Positions 8,534 to 19,574 are shown, counted from the stretch's first letter. The stretch is DNA of 64,000 nucleotides from Collimonas fungivorans Ter331 (GCF_000221045.1 NC_015856.1:372001-436000), one strand, 5' to 3'. Program-made: numbers and translations. The notes: generated by a model from the sequence alone, not told the origin.

Positions 8534-9151
8534 ATGACGAATCTTCTTGTGATTGAGGCGAGTCCACGGGGCAAGAATTCTGTTTCACACAACATGGCCG
8601 CTGAATACGTTGATGAATGGCGACACGCTAACCCCGATGGCAAGGTTATCCGGCGCGACCTTACGCACACTGCCTTGAAGTTCACGGACGCGCCTTGGCT
8701 CGCCGCGTATTTCACGCCGCCGGAGAAACAGTCAACCGAGATGAAAGATGCGCTGAAACTATCGGACGAGCTCGTCGAAGAGCTTTTGAGCGCTGACGTT
8801 GTCGTCATCGGCACGCCTGTCTACAACTACAATGTCCCGGCTGTTTTGAAGGCTTGGTTCGACCATGTGGTGCGGAAAGGCATCACCCTTGGTTTTTCGG
8901 GCGAAGGACTTTTGAAAGGCAAGCGTTGCACGGTCTTGCTAGCTTCGGGCGGTGTCTATACGGTGGGGTCGCCGATTCGAGAGCGAGACATCGCAACGCA
9001 GTGGCTTCGCCTCATCTTGAATGTTCTCGGCATTGAGAATGTCGAATTTGTACCGGCAGGCGGTACAAAGGTGATCGACCTGGGTGAACAGTCTCGAGCC
9101 GAATATATGGAGCCGATAATCCCGTTAATCCGAGAGGCCGTGAATCCGTAA
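8534..9151 (+). CDS. azoR: FMN-dependent NADH-azoreductase
   Basis: The protein has 205 residues, typical for AzoR (about 200). The flavodoxin-like FMN-binding start is LLVIEASPRGKNSVSHNMA, the FMN loop is VVIGTPVYNYNVPAVLKAWF and the next loop is LLASGGVY. AzoR enzymes are cytoplasmic FMN dimers that reduce quinones and azo bonds with NADH and protect against thiol and electrophile stress. The gene follows TGGAG with a short spacer and is divergent from a LysR gene, the usual arrangement for this family. No downstream partner is present. Confidence 0.93.
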   Translation: MTNLLVIEASPRGKNSVSHNMAAEYVDEWRHANPDGKVIRRDLTHTALKFTDAPWLAAYFTPPEKQSTEMKDALKLSDELVEELLSADVVVIGTPVYNYNVPAVLKAWFDHVVRKGITLGFSGEGLLKGKRCTVLLASGGVYTVGSPIRERDIATQWLRLILNVLGIENVEFVPAGGTKVIDLGEQSRAEYMEPIIPLIREAVNP

Positions 9152-9193
9152 GGTCATGGGGCGTCACGTTGCGTACAGGCGGCGCTACCTTTT

Positions 9194-10231
9194 TTAATCA
9201 GCGCCGCGGAGAGGTGTGTCAAATGGCGCCGGACCGGTTGAGGCGCGTTCTATCAATTGCGGCGTTGCCGTGACACGCATTGCGGCCGGTTGGCCCGGCT
9301 TGCCGATCAGGTCGAGCAGCAGAGCGACAGCCATTTCGGCGGCGCTGACCGTGGGTACGGCCACCGTCGTCAGGGCCGGACGGGAAAGGCGCGCCCATTG
9401 AATGTCGGTGATGCCGATAATCGAAATATCCTGAGGCACCTTCAATCCCATATCAGCCGCGGCGTTTAACGCGCCAAGCGCCGGCAGATCATTGCTGGCA
9501 AAAATGGCGGTCAGCCGCGGATGCGCTTCGAGCAAGGCCTTCGTGCTTTCATAACCGGCTTCTACCGAGTCTTCGATATAACGGGTCCGGTTCTGCGGAT
9601 GTTTTTGTCCCGCTGCAGCGCAGGCGGACAGATATCCCTTGTAGCGTTCGGCGTGTATGCCGTTCATCTTGCTGCCGACCAGCGCGCCGATATGCCGGTG
9701 GCCCAAGCCGATGAGATGGCGTCCGGCAATCGCGCCCGCTTCAAAAAAATCCACGGCGATGCACGGCAGTTCAGGTGGCGCATCCAACTTTTCCCACATG
9801 CAGAGCACCACCGGAGCGCCACGCTGCTCGGTTTTCTTCAGGTCGTCGATGGACAGGTTGGCATTCATCACCAGCACGCCATCGGACAAGGTGCCTGCGA
9901 TCTGGTCAAGATAGGCGCGGCCGGTTGCGGGATCGTCATTGGTGTTGCAGACAATCAGAAATCGTCCGTTGGCGCGCGCTGCGCGTTCGGCGGCTAGTGC
10001 AAATTCGGGATAGAAGGGGTTCGCAATGCTGGACACCATCAGGGCCAGTGTCGGCGCGCATCCTTCCGCCAGCGCACGCGCGGTGAGATGCGGACGATAT
10101 CCCAACTGTTCGACTGCCGCGAGAACGCGCAGGCGGGTCTGCTCGCCGACCTTGCCGCGTTTGCGCAGGACGTTGGAGACTGTCGCGGACGTCACGCCGG
10201 CCAGGTGGGCGACTTCAGAAAGGGTGGGCAT
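9194..10231 (-). CDS. LacI-family transcriptional regulator of the galactoside operon
   Basis: The protein has 345 residues. The N-terminal LacI HTH (TLSEVAHLAGVTSATVSNVL, residues 3-22) and hinge (GYRPHLTARAL) precede a periplasmic-binding-protein-like effector domain (TLALMVSSIANPFYPEF; IFASNDLPALGALNAA; DISIIGITDIQWARLSRPAL). The ATG at 10231 is preferred; an upstream TTG at 10264 would add a non-family N-terminus. It is divergent from the ABC transporter/beta-galactosidase operon at 10687, with a perfect LacI-type palindrome at 10519-10536 between them. It is therefore the likely repressor of that operon, relieved by a galactoside or its product. The effector is not known. Confidence 0.92.
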   Translation of the reverse strand: MPTLSEVAHLAGVTSATVSNVLRKRGKVGEQTRLRVLAAVEQLGYRPHLTARALAEGCAPTLALMVSSIANPFYPEFALAAERAARANGRFLIVCNTNDDPATGRAYLDQIAGTLSDGVLVMNANLSIDDLKKTEQRGAPVVLCMWEKLDAPPELPCIAVDFFEAGAIAGRHLIGLGHRHIGALVGSKMNGIHAERYKGYLSACAAAGQKHPQNRTRYIEDSVEAGYESTKALLEAHPRLTAIFASNDLPALGALNAAADMGLKVPQDISIIGITDIQWARLSRPALTTVAVPTVSAAEMAVALLLDLIGKPGQPAAMRVTATPQLIERASTGPAPFDTPLRGAD

Positions 10232-10518
10232 GGAGTGGAGGAAAATTTGGGCTCTCGTATTCAACCGTCTATCATCGACGTTGTCAACGTGGATATCGGT
10301 ATGGACTGAAGCGCCAGGCCGATGACAGCGCTCTGGGCCGGAAAATGTTGTTGCAAACCCACCGTTACGCTGCGCCGCAATTTCGATTGCACAGAAAAAA
10401 GAAGGTTGGTATTATCAAGCGAAACGATCGACACCAACAGCGTGATTCTCAGAATAACAATGTGGAGACAACATCAATGAAGTTAAAAAAAGAGCAGCGC
10501 CATTTTTTTTGCAGCAAT

Positions 10519-10536
10519 AGGTTAAGCGCTTAACCT
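10519..10536. promoter_or_regulatory. LacI-family operator, perfect 18-bp palindrome
   Basis: AGGTTAAGCGCTTAACCT is a perfect 18-bp palindrome with the central CG typical of LacI/GalR operators. It sits in the 455-bp intergenic region between the divergent LacI gene and the operon starting at 10687, about 150 bases upstream of that start. The rest of this intergenic region (10232-10686) shows no gene; a GTTGGT...ACCAAC inverted repeat lies near 10404-10436. Confidence 0.75.
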
Positions 10537-10686
10537 TTTAATCTTTTCCCCATTCAAACCAGGCGGCATGCAGGCCATCAGCTGGTTCAAGCCGATTGAA
10601 CGGCTGGGATCGCGGCGCTGACCGACCTTACTTGTTTGGGCAATTTCACAGTCTAGTTTTGTCAACTTCCGCAAGGAAAGGGACCT

Positions 10687-11826
<1,140 letters not shown>

Positions 11827-11890
11827 CAGGCGTTATCACATCAAATATAACAACGACCACAGCAACGATCACAACCACGGAGTGAGATTC

Positions 11891-13858
11891 ATGTCGATAC
11901 GATTAGGGGTTTGCTATTACCCTGAACACTGGTCCGAAGAGATCTGGAGCAGCGATGCCCAACGCATGACGGCGCTGGGCATCAAGCAAGTGCGCATCGG
12001 CGAATTCGCCTGGAGCCGGATCGAACCGTCGCCGGGAGAATATCAATGGGACTGGCTGGACCGCGCGATCCAGGTGCTGGCCGATGCCGGCCTGGAAGTA
12101 GTCATGTGCACGCCGACGGCGACGCCGCCGAAGTGGCTGATTGACCAGCACGCGGATATCTTGCCGGTAGATGCCAACGGCAGGGCGCGGGGTTTCGGTT
12201 CGCGCCGCCACTACGACTTTTCTTCGCCGTCGTATTTCAAGGAATCGCAACGCATCGTCACTCTCCTGGCCGAACGTTATGGCCGGCATCCGGCGATTAC
12301 CGCCTGGCAGGTGGATAATGAATACGGTTGCCATCATACCGTGGTGAGTTATTCGGCCGCGGCGCAACAAGGGTTTCGCCGCTGGCTGCAGCAGCGCTAC
12401 CAGACCGTAGACGCACTTAACCAGGCCTGGGGCACCGTATTCTGGAGCGCCGAGTACCGCAGTTTCGACGAAATCGATGCGCCGGTCGGTACCGTGACCG
12501 AAGCGCATCCTTCGCATCGCCTGGATTACCGCCGCTTTGCGTCCGATGAGGTGGCGCGCTATAACCGCATGCAAGTCGAGATACTGAGAGCGCACGCGCC
12601 AGGACGTGTGATGGTGCACAATTTCATGCAAATGTTTACCGAATTCGACCACTATCCGGTGGCGGCCGATCTCGACGTCGCCAGCTGGGACAGTTATCCG
12701 CTCGGCGCCCTGGAGGAGTTGTGGTTCGCGCCGGAAGTCAAAGCCCGCTGGCTGCGCACCGGCCATCCCGATTTCGCGTCGTTCAATCACGATTTATACC
12801 GGGGCATGTCGGCGCAACCGTTCTGGGTGATGGAGCAGCAGCCGGGACCGGTGAACTGGGCGCAATGGAATCCGAATCCTCTGCCGGGCATGGTGCGCCT
12901 GTGGAGCTGGGAAGCCTTTGCGCATGGCGCCGGCTGCGTCTCCTACTTCCGCTGGCGGCAAGTGCCGTTCGCCCAGGAACAGATGCATGCAGGCCTGAAT
13001 ACGCCTGATAATCGCCTCGATGTCGGCGGCCATGAAGCGCAGCGCGTGGCCGAGGAAATACAGCAGGTCGAGCTGGCGGCGGGAGCGCTGCAGCAACCGC
13101 GCGGCAAGGTCGCGCTGCTGTTTGATTACGCCGCCAAGTGGCTGTTCGAGATTCATCCGCAGGGGGCGGATTTTCATTATCCGCAGATCGCCTTCGAATA
13201 TTATTCCGCCTTGCGTTCGCTCGGCTTGGATGTGGATATTGTTCCGCTCAGCGCAAAGCTTGATGACTACGCCATGATCGTGGTGCCGCCGTTGCCGGTG
13301 CTGCCGGCCGACCTGGCCGCCCGCCTGAAGGCGAGCGGGGCGCAGGTATTGTTGGGACCGCGTAGCGGCTCCAAGACCGAGTCCGTGCAAATACCGGCCA
13401 ATCTGCCGCCAGGGCCTGTGCAGGAAATACTGCCGATGCGCGTATGGCGGGTCGAATCGATGCGGCCCAATATAAGCGAACCGGTCGAGTGCGGCGGACG
13501 GCACGGTAAGGCATATCACTGGCGCGACCTGATCGAGGCCGGCGACAATGTAAAGGTGATCGCCGCCTTCGGCGACGGCCATCCTGCGATAGTGCAACAT
13601 GAACGCGTGCACTATCTGGCCGGCGTGTTCGACGCCGATTTCACCTGCGATTACTTCGAGCGCACTGCGCTTGCTGCCGGCCTGGCGCCGGAGCGCTTGC
13701 CGGAAACCTTGCGCATCAGCCATCGCGGCGGGTTGACGTTCGCTTTCAACTACGGGAGTCAGTCGTGTGTTGTGCCGCACGGCGAGCATGCTGAATTCAT
13801 TGTCGGCGCCAGCCCGCTTGCGGCACAGGGAGTCGCCATCTATCGCAGTCGGAATTAA
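11891..13858 (+). CDS. GH42 beta-galactosidase
   Basis: The protein has 655 residues, the normal length for glycoside hydrolase family 42. The family opening [12 protein letters not shown] is at residues 3-14. The catalytic acid/base is Glu144 in [11 protein letters not shown] and the nucleophile is Glu315 in [13 protein letters not shown]. There is no signal peptide, so it acts in the cytoplasm on galactosides delivered by the ABC transporter. Known GH42 enzymes cleave beta-galactosides such as lactose and galacto-oligosaccharides, including fragments of pectic galactan. The start at 11891 is chosen because it opens the conserved barrel and follows GGAGTGAG; the longer frame to 11792 overlaps the ATPase gene. 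It lies inside the transporter operon. Confidence 0.96.
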   Translation: MSIRLGVCYYPEHWSEEIWSSDAQRMTALGIKQVRIGEFAWSRIEPSPGEYQWDWLDRAIQVLADAGLEVVMCTPTATPPKWLIDQHADILPVDANGRARGFGSRRHYDFSSPSYFKESQRIVTLLAERYGRHPAITAWQVDNEYGCHHTVVSYSAAAQQGFRRWLQQRYQTVDALNQAWGTVFWSAEYRSFDEIDAPVGTVTEAHPSHRLDYRRFASDEVARYNRMQVEILRAHAPGRVMVHNFMQMFTEFDHYPVAADLDVASWDSYPLGALEELWFAPEVKARWLRTGHPDFASFNHDLYRGMSAQPFWVMEQQPGPVNWAQWNPNPLPGMVRLWSWEAFAHGAGCVSYFRWRQVPFAQEQMHAGLNTPDNRLDVGGHEAQRVAEEIQQVELAAGALQQPRGKVALLFDYAAKWLFEIHPQGADFHYPQIAFEYYSALRSLGLDVDIVPLSAKLDDYAMIVVPPLPVLPADLAARLKASGAQVLLGPRSGSKTESVQIPANLPPGPVQEILPMRVWRVESMRPNISEPVECGGRHGKAYHWRDLIEAGDNVKVIAAFGDGHPAIVQHERVHYLAGVFDADFTCDYFERTALAAGLAPERLPETLRISHRGGLTFAFNYGSQSCVVPHGEHAEFIVGASPLAAQGVAIYRSRN

Positions 13859-13910
13859 GAATTTGGCAAGCAGATTGTTTTTTATGAACCATAATAATTA
13901 GGAGACAAAT

Positions 13911-15149
13911 ATGAAAAAGCTGTTTTGCACGAGTTTACTGGCAGCCTTGCTGGTTTCAGCATTGGGTTCGGCTGCGGCCGGCACCCTGGCCGTGAATATC
14001 GCCTACAAAGGCGCCAGCCAACGCGCGGTGTGGCAATCGACGCTGGACGAATTCAAGAAGGCCAACCCGGATGTCGATATCAAGGCCGCATTCGTGGAAG
14101 AGGAGGCGTACAAGGTGCAACTGCCGGGCTGGCTGTCGACCCAGGCGCCGGACGTCATCAATTGGCATAACGGCGAGCGCATGGCGTTTTACGCCAGCCG
14201 CGGCTTGCTGGAAGACCTGAGCGAAGACTGGAAGAAAAACAAATGGGACGAGGTCTATGCCTCGACCAAGGATGCTTCGTCTTACAAGGGCAAGCAATAC
14301 GCGCTGCCGACTGTATATTATTCCTGGGGCTTGTTTTATCGCAAGGATGTGTTCAAGACCGCCGGCATTGCCGGAGAACCGAAAACCTGGGAAGAGTTGC
14401 TCGACGCCTGCAACAAATTGAAGGCGGCCGGCGTTACCCCATTCGCGGTCGGCGGCCGCGATTCCTGGACCTTGGCAGGCTGGTTTGATTATCTGGATTT
14501 GCGCCTGAACGGCAATGTTTTCCATCAGCAGCTGATGGCCGGTGAAATTCCTTATACCGATGCGCGCGTTAAAAAGGTGTACACCGCCTGGAAAACCCTG
14601 ATCGACAACAAGTACTTCATCGATAATTCGCTGTCTTACGATCTCGACGGCGCCCAGCCGTTCCTGTTCCAGGGCAAGGCGGCCATGATGCTGATGGGGA
14701 CTTTCATCGCCAAGGGATTTCCGCCAAAACTGGCCGCCAACATGGGATATTTCCAGTTCCCGATCATCGACGCCAAGATTCCTACCGCCGAGGACGGCCC
14801 GGCAGAATCGATCCATATCCCGAGCAAGGCGCGCAACAAGGTTGACGCCCATCGTTTCCTCGCCTTTGTCGGCACCCCGGCGATCAGCGCCAAGCTTGCA
14901 GAAGGGCTGGGATCGTTGCCGGCCAATAGCAAATCGCCGGAACCGACTGAATCGATTTCACGCATCGGCTTCCAGATTCTGTCGAACACCAAAGGCGGCA
15001 TCGCACAATTCTATGATCGCGACATGACCAAGGAAATGGCGGACGAGGGCATGAAGGGCATGCAAAAATTCATCAGCGATCCAGCCAAGCTCGATGAAGT
15101 GCTCAACGAACTTGAACAAAGCCGCAAGCGCATCTACAAGAAGACCTGA
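13911..15149 (+). CDS. Sugar ABC transporter substrate-binding protein (family 1)
   Basis: The protein has 412 residues with a signal peptide (MKKLFCTSLLAALLVSALGSA, cut near AAAG). The mature part has the family 1 (UgpB/MalE-like) layout: QRAVWQSTLDEFKKANPDVD, PDVINWHNGERMAFYASRG, KGKQYALPTVYYSWGLFYRK and a C-terminal helix-rich lobe. It should capture a galactoside oligomer in the periplasm. GGAGACAA precedes the ATG. It follows the GH42 gene by 52 bases and is followed by a stem-loop that probably raises its expression over the permease genes. Confidence 0.94.
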   Translation: MKKLFCTSLLAALLVSALGSAAAGTLAVNIAYKGASQRAVWQSTLDEFKKANPDVDIKAAFVEEEAYKVQLPGWLSTQAPDVINWHNGERMAFYASRGLLEDLSEDWKKNKWDEVYASTKDASSYKGKQYALPTVYYSWGLFYRKDVFKTAGIAGEPKTWEELLDACNKLKAAGVTPFAVGGRDSWTLAGWFDYLDLRLNGNVFHQQLMAGEIPYTDARVKKVYTAWKTLIDNKYFIDNSLSYDLDGAQPFLFQGKAAMMLMGTFIAKGFPPKLAANMGYFQFPIIDAKIPTAEDGPAESIHIPSKARNKVDAHRFLAFVGTPAISAKLAEGLGSLPANSKSPEPTESISRIGFQILSNTKGGIAQFYDRDMTKEMADEGMKGMQKFISDPAKLDEVLNELEQSRKRIYKKT

Positions 15150-15186
15150 GCTTGACCGATAACGGATGCTCGTCAGTATCCGCGAA

Positions 15187-15219
15187 GGGGCAAGCGCTGG
15201 AATGCCGTGCGGTTGCCCC
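15187..15219 (+). terminator. Intercistronic stem-loop between binding-protein and permease genes
   Basis: GGGGCAA (15187-15193) pairs with TTGCCCC (15213-15219), with further partial pairing inside. A T-rich stretch follows about eleven bases later. Such hairpins after binding-protein genes commonly cause partial termination or protect the upstream mRNA. Confidence 0.5.
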
Positions 15220-15268
15220 TCGTGCAACATTTTTTGTACCGTAAACTGCTCATCGGGAGTCGATTGCC

Positions 15269-16201
15269 ATGCCCGCCCAAACGCCTGCCATTACGCCAGC
15301 AAGGCCGCAGCCCTCCGATCTTGCGGCGGCCGGCAAGCCGCGCCGCCGCAGCACCGCCTCCAGAAGGAACCGCGCCGCGATCTGGTTCCTGGCGCCGGCC
15401 TGCCTGATGACGGCGGTGTATGTGCTATATCCGATCTTTTACACAATTTATCTCAGTTTCTTTAATTGGGACGGCATGATGAAACCCGAGTTCATCGGGC
15501 TGGCGAACTATGTCGAGATGCTGCACGCACCGACATTTCATGTCGCGTTAAAGAACAACCTGACCTGGCTGCTGCTGTTCTTGCTGGCGCCGCCGGCCGG
15601 CCTGATCGCGGCGCTCTACCTGAATCAGAAAGTGCGCGGCATACGCTTGATCAAGGCATTGTTTTTTGCGCCCTTTGTTTTGTCGGGGGTAGTGGTCGGG
15701 CTGATCTTCAGCTGGTTTTACGATCCGACGTTTGGCTTGCTGACGCTCTTGCTGGGGCATGGCGTACCGGTATTGGGAGACCCGCGCTATGTCACGTTCG
15801 GCATCATCTTCGCCGCGCTGTGGCCGCAGACAGCGTACTGCATGATCCTGTTTCTCACCGGGCTGACCTCGATCAACGCCGACCAGGTAGAGGCGGCGCG
15901 CATGGAGGGAGCCAAAGGCTGGAGCATGCTGCGCTATGTCATTCTGCCGCAACTGAGGTCAACTACCTTCATGGCGTTTGTGGTGACCATCATCGGCGCA
16001 CTGCGCAGTTTCGATCTTATTTCCGTCATGAGCAGCGGCGGTCCCTTCGAAAGCTCGACCGTGCTGGCTTATTACACTTATGACCAGGCCATCAAATACT
16101 ATCGCCAGGGCTATTCGGCGGCGATTGCCGTCACGCTGTTCGCCATCATGCTGATCTACATCGTTTATCAATTGCGCCGCCTGCTGCGCGACGAACGCTA
16201 A
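15269..16201 (+). CDS. Sugar ABC transporter permease (MalF/UgpA type)
   Basis: The protein has 310 residues. A Pro/Arg-rich cytoplasmic N-terminus of about 35 residues precedes six predicted membrane segments (first AAIWFLAPACLMTAVYVLYP). The EAA loop that docks to the ATPase is EAARMEGAKGWSMLRYVILP. GGGAG lies nine bases before the ATG. It pairs with the permease at 16212 to form the channel of the CUT1 importer. Confidence 0.93.
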   Translation: MPAQTPAITPARPQPSDLAAAGKPRRRSTASRRNRAAIWFLAPACLMTAVYVLYPIFYTIYLSFFNWDGMMKPEFIGLANYVEMLHAPTFHVALKNNLTWLLLFLLAPPAGLIAALYLNQKVRGIRLIKALFFAPFVLSGVVVGLIFSWFYDPTFGLLTLLLGHGVPVLGDPRYVTFGIIFAALWPQTAYCMILFLTGLTSINADQVEAARMEGAKGWSMLRYVILPQLRSTTFMAFVVTIIGALRSFDLISVMSSGGPFESSTVLAYYTYDQAIKYYRQGYSAAIAVTLFAIMLIYIVYQLRRLLRDER

Positions 16202-16211
16202 GGGAGTTGCC

Positions 16212-17063
16212 ATGTTTCCCATGCCCATAGAAAAATGGAAGGCGTCCAACCGCATCCTGTACAAACTGTCGTTGCCGGTCGCCTTGCTGATATGGCTGCT
16301 GCCGATATTGGCAGTGCTGGTGACTTCGGTACGTTCGACCGACGAACTGATGGAAGGCAATTACTGGGGCTGGCCTAAAGATTTCGCCATGCTGGCTAAC
16401 TATCGCGAGGCGCTTACCGCGTCGCCGATGTTGCATTACTTCTGGAACAGCTGCCTGATCACGATACCGTCGGTGATCGGCGCCATTGCATTGGCCGCCA
16501 TGGCCGGTTATGCGCTGTCGACTTACAAATTCCGGGGTAATACGCTGTTGTTCGCCACCTTCGTGGCATGCAATTTTGTGCCGCAACAGATCCTCATGAT
16601 TCCCGTGCGCGAAATCTCCGTGTCGCTGGGTTTGTTTAATACGGTGAGCGGCCTGATCCTTTTCCATGTCGCCATGCAAACCGGCTTTTGCACGCTGTTC
16701 CTGCGCAACTTTATCAAGCAATTGCCTTACGAAATGATCGAAGCGGCGCGCATCGAGGGGGCAGGCGAGTGGACGGTTTTCTATCGTATCGTGCTGCCGC
16801 TGATCAAGCCGGCGCTGGCGGCGCTGGCAGTCCTGGTTTTTACGTTTGTCTGGAACGACTATTTCTGGGCGTTGTGCCTGACCCAGGGCGACGATGTGGC
16901 GCCGATCACGGTTGGGGTGGCGGCGCTCAAGGGACAATGGACCACCGCCTGGAATCTGGTCTCGGCCGGATCGGTCTTGGCGGCGATACCGTCGGTACTG
17001 TTGTTCTTTCTGATGCAAAAGCAGTTTGTCGTCGGTCTTACGTTCGGGGCTAGCAAGGGCTGA
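16212..17063 (+). CDS. Sugar ABC transporter permease (MalG/UgpE type)
   Basis: The protein has 283 residues with six predicted membrane segments (first YKLSLPVALLIWLLPILAVL). The EAA loop is EAARIEGAGEWTVFYRIVLP, and the family C-terminal pattern ends with MQKQFVVGLTFGASKG. It starts ten bases after the preceding permease gene, with AAGGGAG as ribosome-binding site. It is the last gene of the galactoside operon; the 372 bases that follow hold only a short GC-rich hairpin and the upstream region of the next gene. Confidence 0.93.
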   Translation: MFPMPIEKWKASNRILYKLSLPVALLIWLLPILAVLVTSVRSTDELMEGNYWGWPKDFAMLANYREALTASPMLHYFWNSCLITIPSVIGAIALAAMAGYALSTYKFRGNTLLFATFVACNFVPQQILMIPVREISVSLGLFNTVSGLILFHVAMQTGFCTLFLRNFIKQLPYEMIEAARIEGAGEWTVFYRIVLPLIKPALAALAVLVFTFVWNDYFWALCLTQGDDVAPITVGVAALKGQWTTAWNLVSAGSVLAAIPSVLLFFLMQKQFVVGLTFGASKG

Positions 17064-17123
17064 CTACGCGCCGTTACCAAAAGAGCAGCTGGCGGCGACC
17101 AAGAAAAAATAATGCGGCCGGAA

Positions 17124-17138
17124 GCGGCGGTTCGCCGC
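17124..17138 (+). terminator. Short GC-rich hairpin after the galactoside operon
   Basis: GCGGCG pairs with CGCCGC around a 3-base loop. No T-run follows, so its strength as a terminator is doubtful. The remainder of 17064-17435 shows no gene; an inverted repeat CCGAA-N5-TTCGG lies at 17306-17320. Confidence 0.3.
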
Positions 17139-17435
17139 ATCCCCATGCGATATCAATTCAGAAAGCGGACCGGGAAGATGACATATTGACCAGACTGCCG
17201 GCGCATTGTGGCCTATCGAAAAAATGCCACCTCTCATCATTTCTTACAAGAGAACAGCGTTTTATCTGATTTTCTTTACCCGCATCCAGGAATAAATTGA
17301 CGTTTCCGAATGTCGTTCGGCGTTGCTGCCGATCCGCTTGGCATCGGCCCGGGGGCAATACAGCCAAGCACCGGCCGATCTTGTGCAAGTTATTTTCAAG
17401 CAGAATTTCCGATTCAGTTCCTGGAGAACCTCATC

Positions 17436-18293
17436 ATGGGCGCCATATACACATTGCATCCGCAGCATCAATCGCATCAGCCCGGCTCCGAAGCGGCCAT
17501 GGAGCCCACGCCTCGATCCGATCCCCTGGCCCGTAAGACTGGCGGTAAACTCGCCGATAAGGTTGCGCTGATTACTGGCGGCGACAGCGGCATCGGCCGC
17601 GCTATTGCATTGGCTTATGCGGCAGAAGGCGCCAGCGTCGCAATTGTGTATCTGGATGAGCATGCCGACGCCAAAGAAACCATGTACATGGTCGAAGAGC
17701 TGGGCGGACAGTGCCTCTTGCTCGATGGCGACGTTGGCGATGAAAATTCCTGCATTCGCATGGTCGAGCAAGTCATTGCAAAATTCGGCAGGCTCGATAT
17801 CTTGGTCAACAATGCAGGCCAGCAATTTCCACAGGCGCACATCGAAGATATTTCCGCGGAACAGCTTGAGAAAACTTTCCGCACTAATATTTTTTCCATG
17901 TTTTTCATGGTCAAGGCGGCAAAACCTTATTTGCGCGCCGGCGCCAGGATCATTAATACCGCATCCGTGACCGCTTATCGCGGCAGCGAGCGCCTGCTCG
18001 ACTATTCAGCAACCAAAGGCGCCATCGTGGCGTTCACGCGTTCGCTCGCGCAACAGTTGCTGGAGGATGAAATCCATGTGAACGCCGTTGCGCCAGGTCC
18101 GGTCTGGACACCTCTGATACCGGCAAGCTTTTCGGCTGACGAGGTAGCGCGCTTCGGCAAGGATGTCCCGATGAAAAGGCCGGGGCAGCCGAACGAGGTG
18201 GCCCCCTGCTATGTATTCCTGGCTACCGAGGGGGCGTCTTACATGAGTGGCCAGGTGCTGCATCCGAATGGCGGTGAAATAATCAATGGCTAA
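17436..18293 (+). CDS. SDR-family oxidoreductase (YghA-like)
   Basis: The protein has 285 residues. It has the long N-terminal extension typical of the YghA/YdaD group (about 40 residues, ending DPLARKTGGKLADKVALITG), then the Gly-rich NAD(P) motif TGGDSGIGRA (residues 47-56), NNAGQQFP, and the active site Ser-Tyr-Lys with YSATK. The start at 17436 follows CTGGAG. Relatives are cytoplasmic aldehyde or ketone reductases often grouped with general stress genes, which fits the neighbours up to 22 kb. The substrate is unknown. Confidence 0.9.
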   Translation: MGAIYTLHPQHQSHQPGSEAAMEPTPRSDPLARKTGGKLADKVALITGGDSGIGRAIALAYAAEGASVAIVYLDEHADAKETMYMVEELGGQCLLLDGDVGDENSCIRMVEQVIAKFGRLDILVNNAGQQFPQAHIEDISAEQLEKTFRTNIFSMFFMVKAAKPYLRAGARIINTASVTAYRGSERLLDYSATKGAIVAFTRSLAQQLLEDEIHVNAVAPGPVWTPLIPASFSADEVARFGKDVPMKRPGQPNEVAPCYVFLATEGASYMSGQVLHPNGGEIING

Positions 18294-18302
18294 GACTGGC
18301 GG

Positions 18303-18334
18303 ATTCCTGCAATTCATTTGTTTGCCGCAGGAAT
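18303..18334 (+). terminator. Inverted repeat downstream of the SDR gene
   Basis: ATTCCTGC (18303-18310) pairs with GCAGGAAT (18327-18334) around a 16-base loop, with partial pairing of the flanking GGCGG/GCCGC. It lies between the SDR stop and the DUF2252 start. There is a short TTT only, so termination would be weak. Confidence 0.35.
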
Positions 18335-18362
18335 GCCGCTTTGACCTTAAAAATTCATTTCC

Positions 18363-19553
18363 ATGAAAATCCCCGAACCAGGCGATCGCAAAAAAGAATT
18401 AACGGCGCGCCGAAATCAGAAAATGGCGCGATCCTTGCACGCCTATATGCGAGGCACTACGGCGCACTATTACGAATGGTTAAATGGACAACGCAGCGAT
18501 CTGCTGCCGCGTGGCCCGGATATCTGGATTTGCGGCGACTGCCACCTGGGCAATCTCGGACCTCTGGCGAACGCCAGCGGTCAGGTCGACGTGCAAATCC
18601 GCGATTTCGATCAGGCAGTCATCGGCAATCCGGCATATGACCTTGTCCGGCTGGCCATGTCGCTTGCCGCAGCTGCGCGCGGTTCCATGCTGCCGGGGAT
18701 AGTTACCGTGCATATGCTTGAACATCTGATGGAAGGTTACGAACAAGCTCTTATCCAGCGCGGCAAGCGCACTGTCGTTCAAAAACCTGAGGAGATAAAG
18801 ACCGCCGTACGGGGCGCCGACCAGCGCTCATGGAAAAAAATGGCAAAGCAGCAAGTCATCGATGCGCAACCCGCTATCCCCCTGGGCAAGAATTTCTGGC
18901 CGCTATCGCAGGATGAAAAAAATAGCCTGGCCACATTGTTCGAATCCAGGGAGGTACTGCATTTGATCGCCACCCTGAGGTCGCATGAAGATGACGGCAA
19001 GCCGAAGATACTGGATGCGGCGTACTGGGTAAAAGGTTGCAGCTCGTTGGGCCCCTTGCGTTATGCCGTATTATTGCAGACCAAAGGGGAAAAACCCTGC
19101 CTCATCGATATCAAGGAGGCGGTCCGGGCTTTGGCCCCCCACGCCGAGGATGCCGTAATGCCGCGCGATAATGCGCGGCGCGTATTGGACGGCGCCCGTC
19201 ATCTGTCCCCGGCCTTGGGCAAGCGCATGGCTCCTCATCATTTGGCAGGGCACAGCGTATTTGTAAGAGAATTGCTGCCACAAGATCTCAAGCTGGACAT
19301 CGATCAATTGCACAAAGAAGACGCTATCACGATGGCCCGTTACCTGGCCTATGTGGTCGGCCGGTCGCATGCAAGCCAGATGGACATGGCAACGCGCAAA
19401 GAATGGCGGCGCGAACTCGGACTTGATCGCAGAAAATCGCTTGCCGCGCCATCCTGGTTATGGAGTTGCGTTGTCAAGCTCATTGCGCATCAGGAGACCG
19501 GATATCTGGAGCACTGCCGCAAATATGTTTCAGGCGCCGAAACCAGACCTTGA
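18363..19553 (+). CDS. DUF2252 family protein
   Basis: The protein has 396 residues and the hallmarks of DUF2252: YMRGTTAHYYEWL near the N-terminus, DIWICGDCHLGNLGP, then DVQIRDFDQAVIGNPAYDLV and RLAMSLA. The GDxHxxN and DFD motifs recall the catalytic loop and metal site of aminoglycoside-phosphotransferase/kinase-like folds, so a phosphotransferase activity is possible but unproven. It is cytoplasmic with no signal peptide. There is no clear Shine-Dalgarno sequence before 18363. It follows the SDR by 69 bases on the same strand and is convergent with the glycine-zipper gene. Confidence 0.88.
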   Translation: MKIPEPGDRKKELTARRNQKMARSLHAYMRGTTAHYYEWLNGQRSDLLPRGPDIWICGDCHLGNLGPLANASGQVDVQIRDFDQAVIGNPAYDLVRLAMSLAAAARGSMLPGIVTVHMLEHLMEGYEQALIQRGKRTVVQKPEEIKTAVRGADQRSWKKMAKQQVIDAQPAIPLGKNFWPLSQDEKNSLATLFESREVLHLIATLRSHEDDGKPKILDAAYWVKGCSSLGPLRYAVLLQTKGEKPCLIDIKEAVRALAPHAEDAVMPRDNARRVLDGARHLSPALGKRMAPHHLAGHSVFVRELLPQDLKLDIDQLHKEDAITMARYLAYVVGRSHASQMDMATRKEWRRELGLDRRKSLAAPSWLWSCVVKLIAHQETGYLEHCRKYVSGAETRP

Positions 19554-19574
19554 AGCGTATCTGCCAACGTATGT

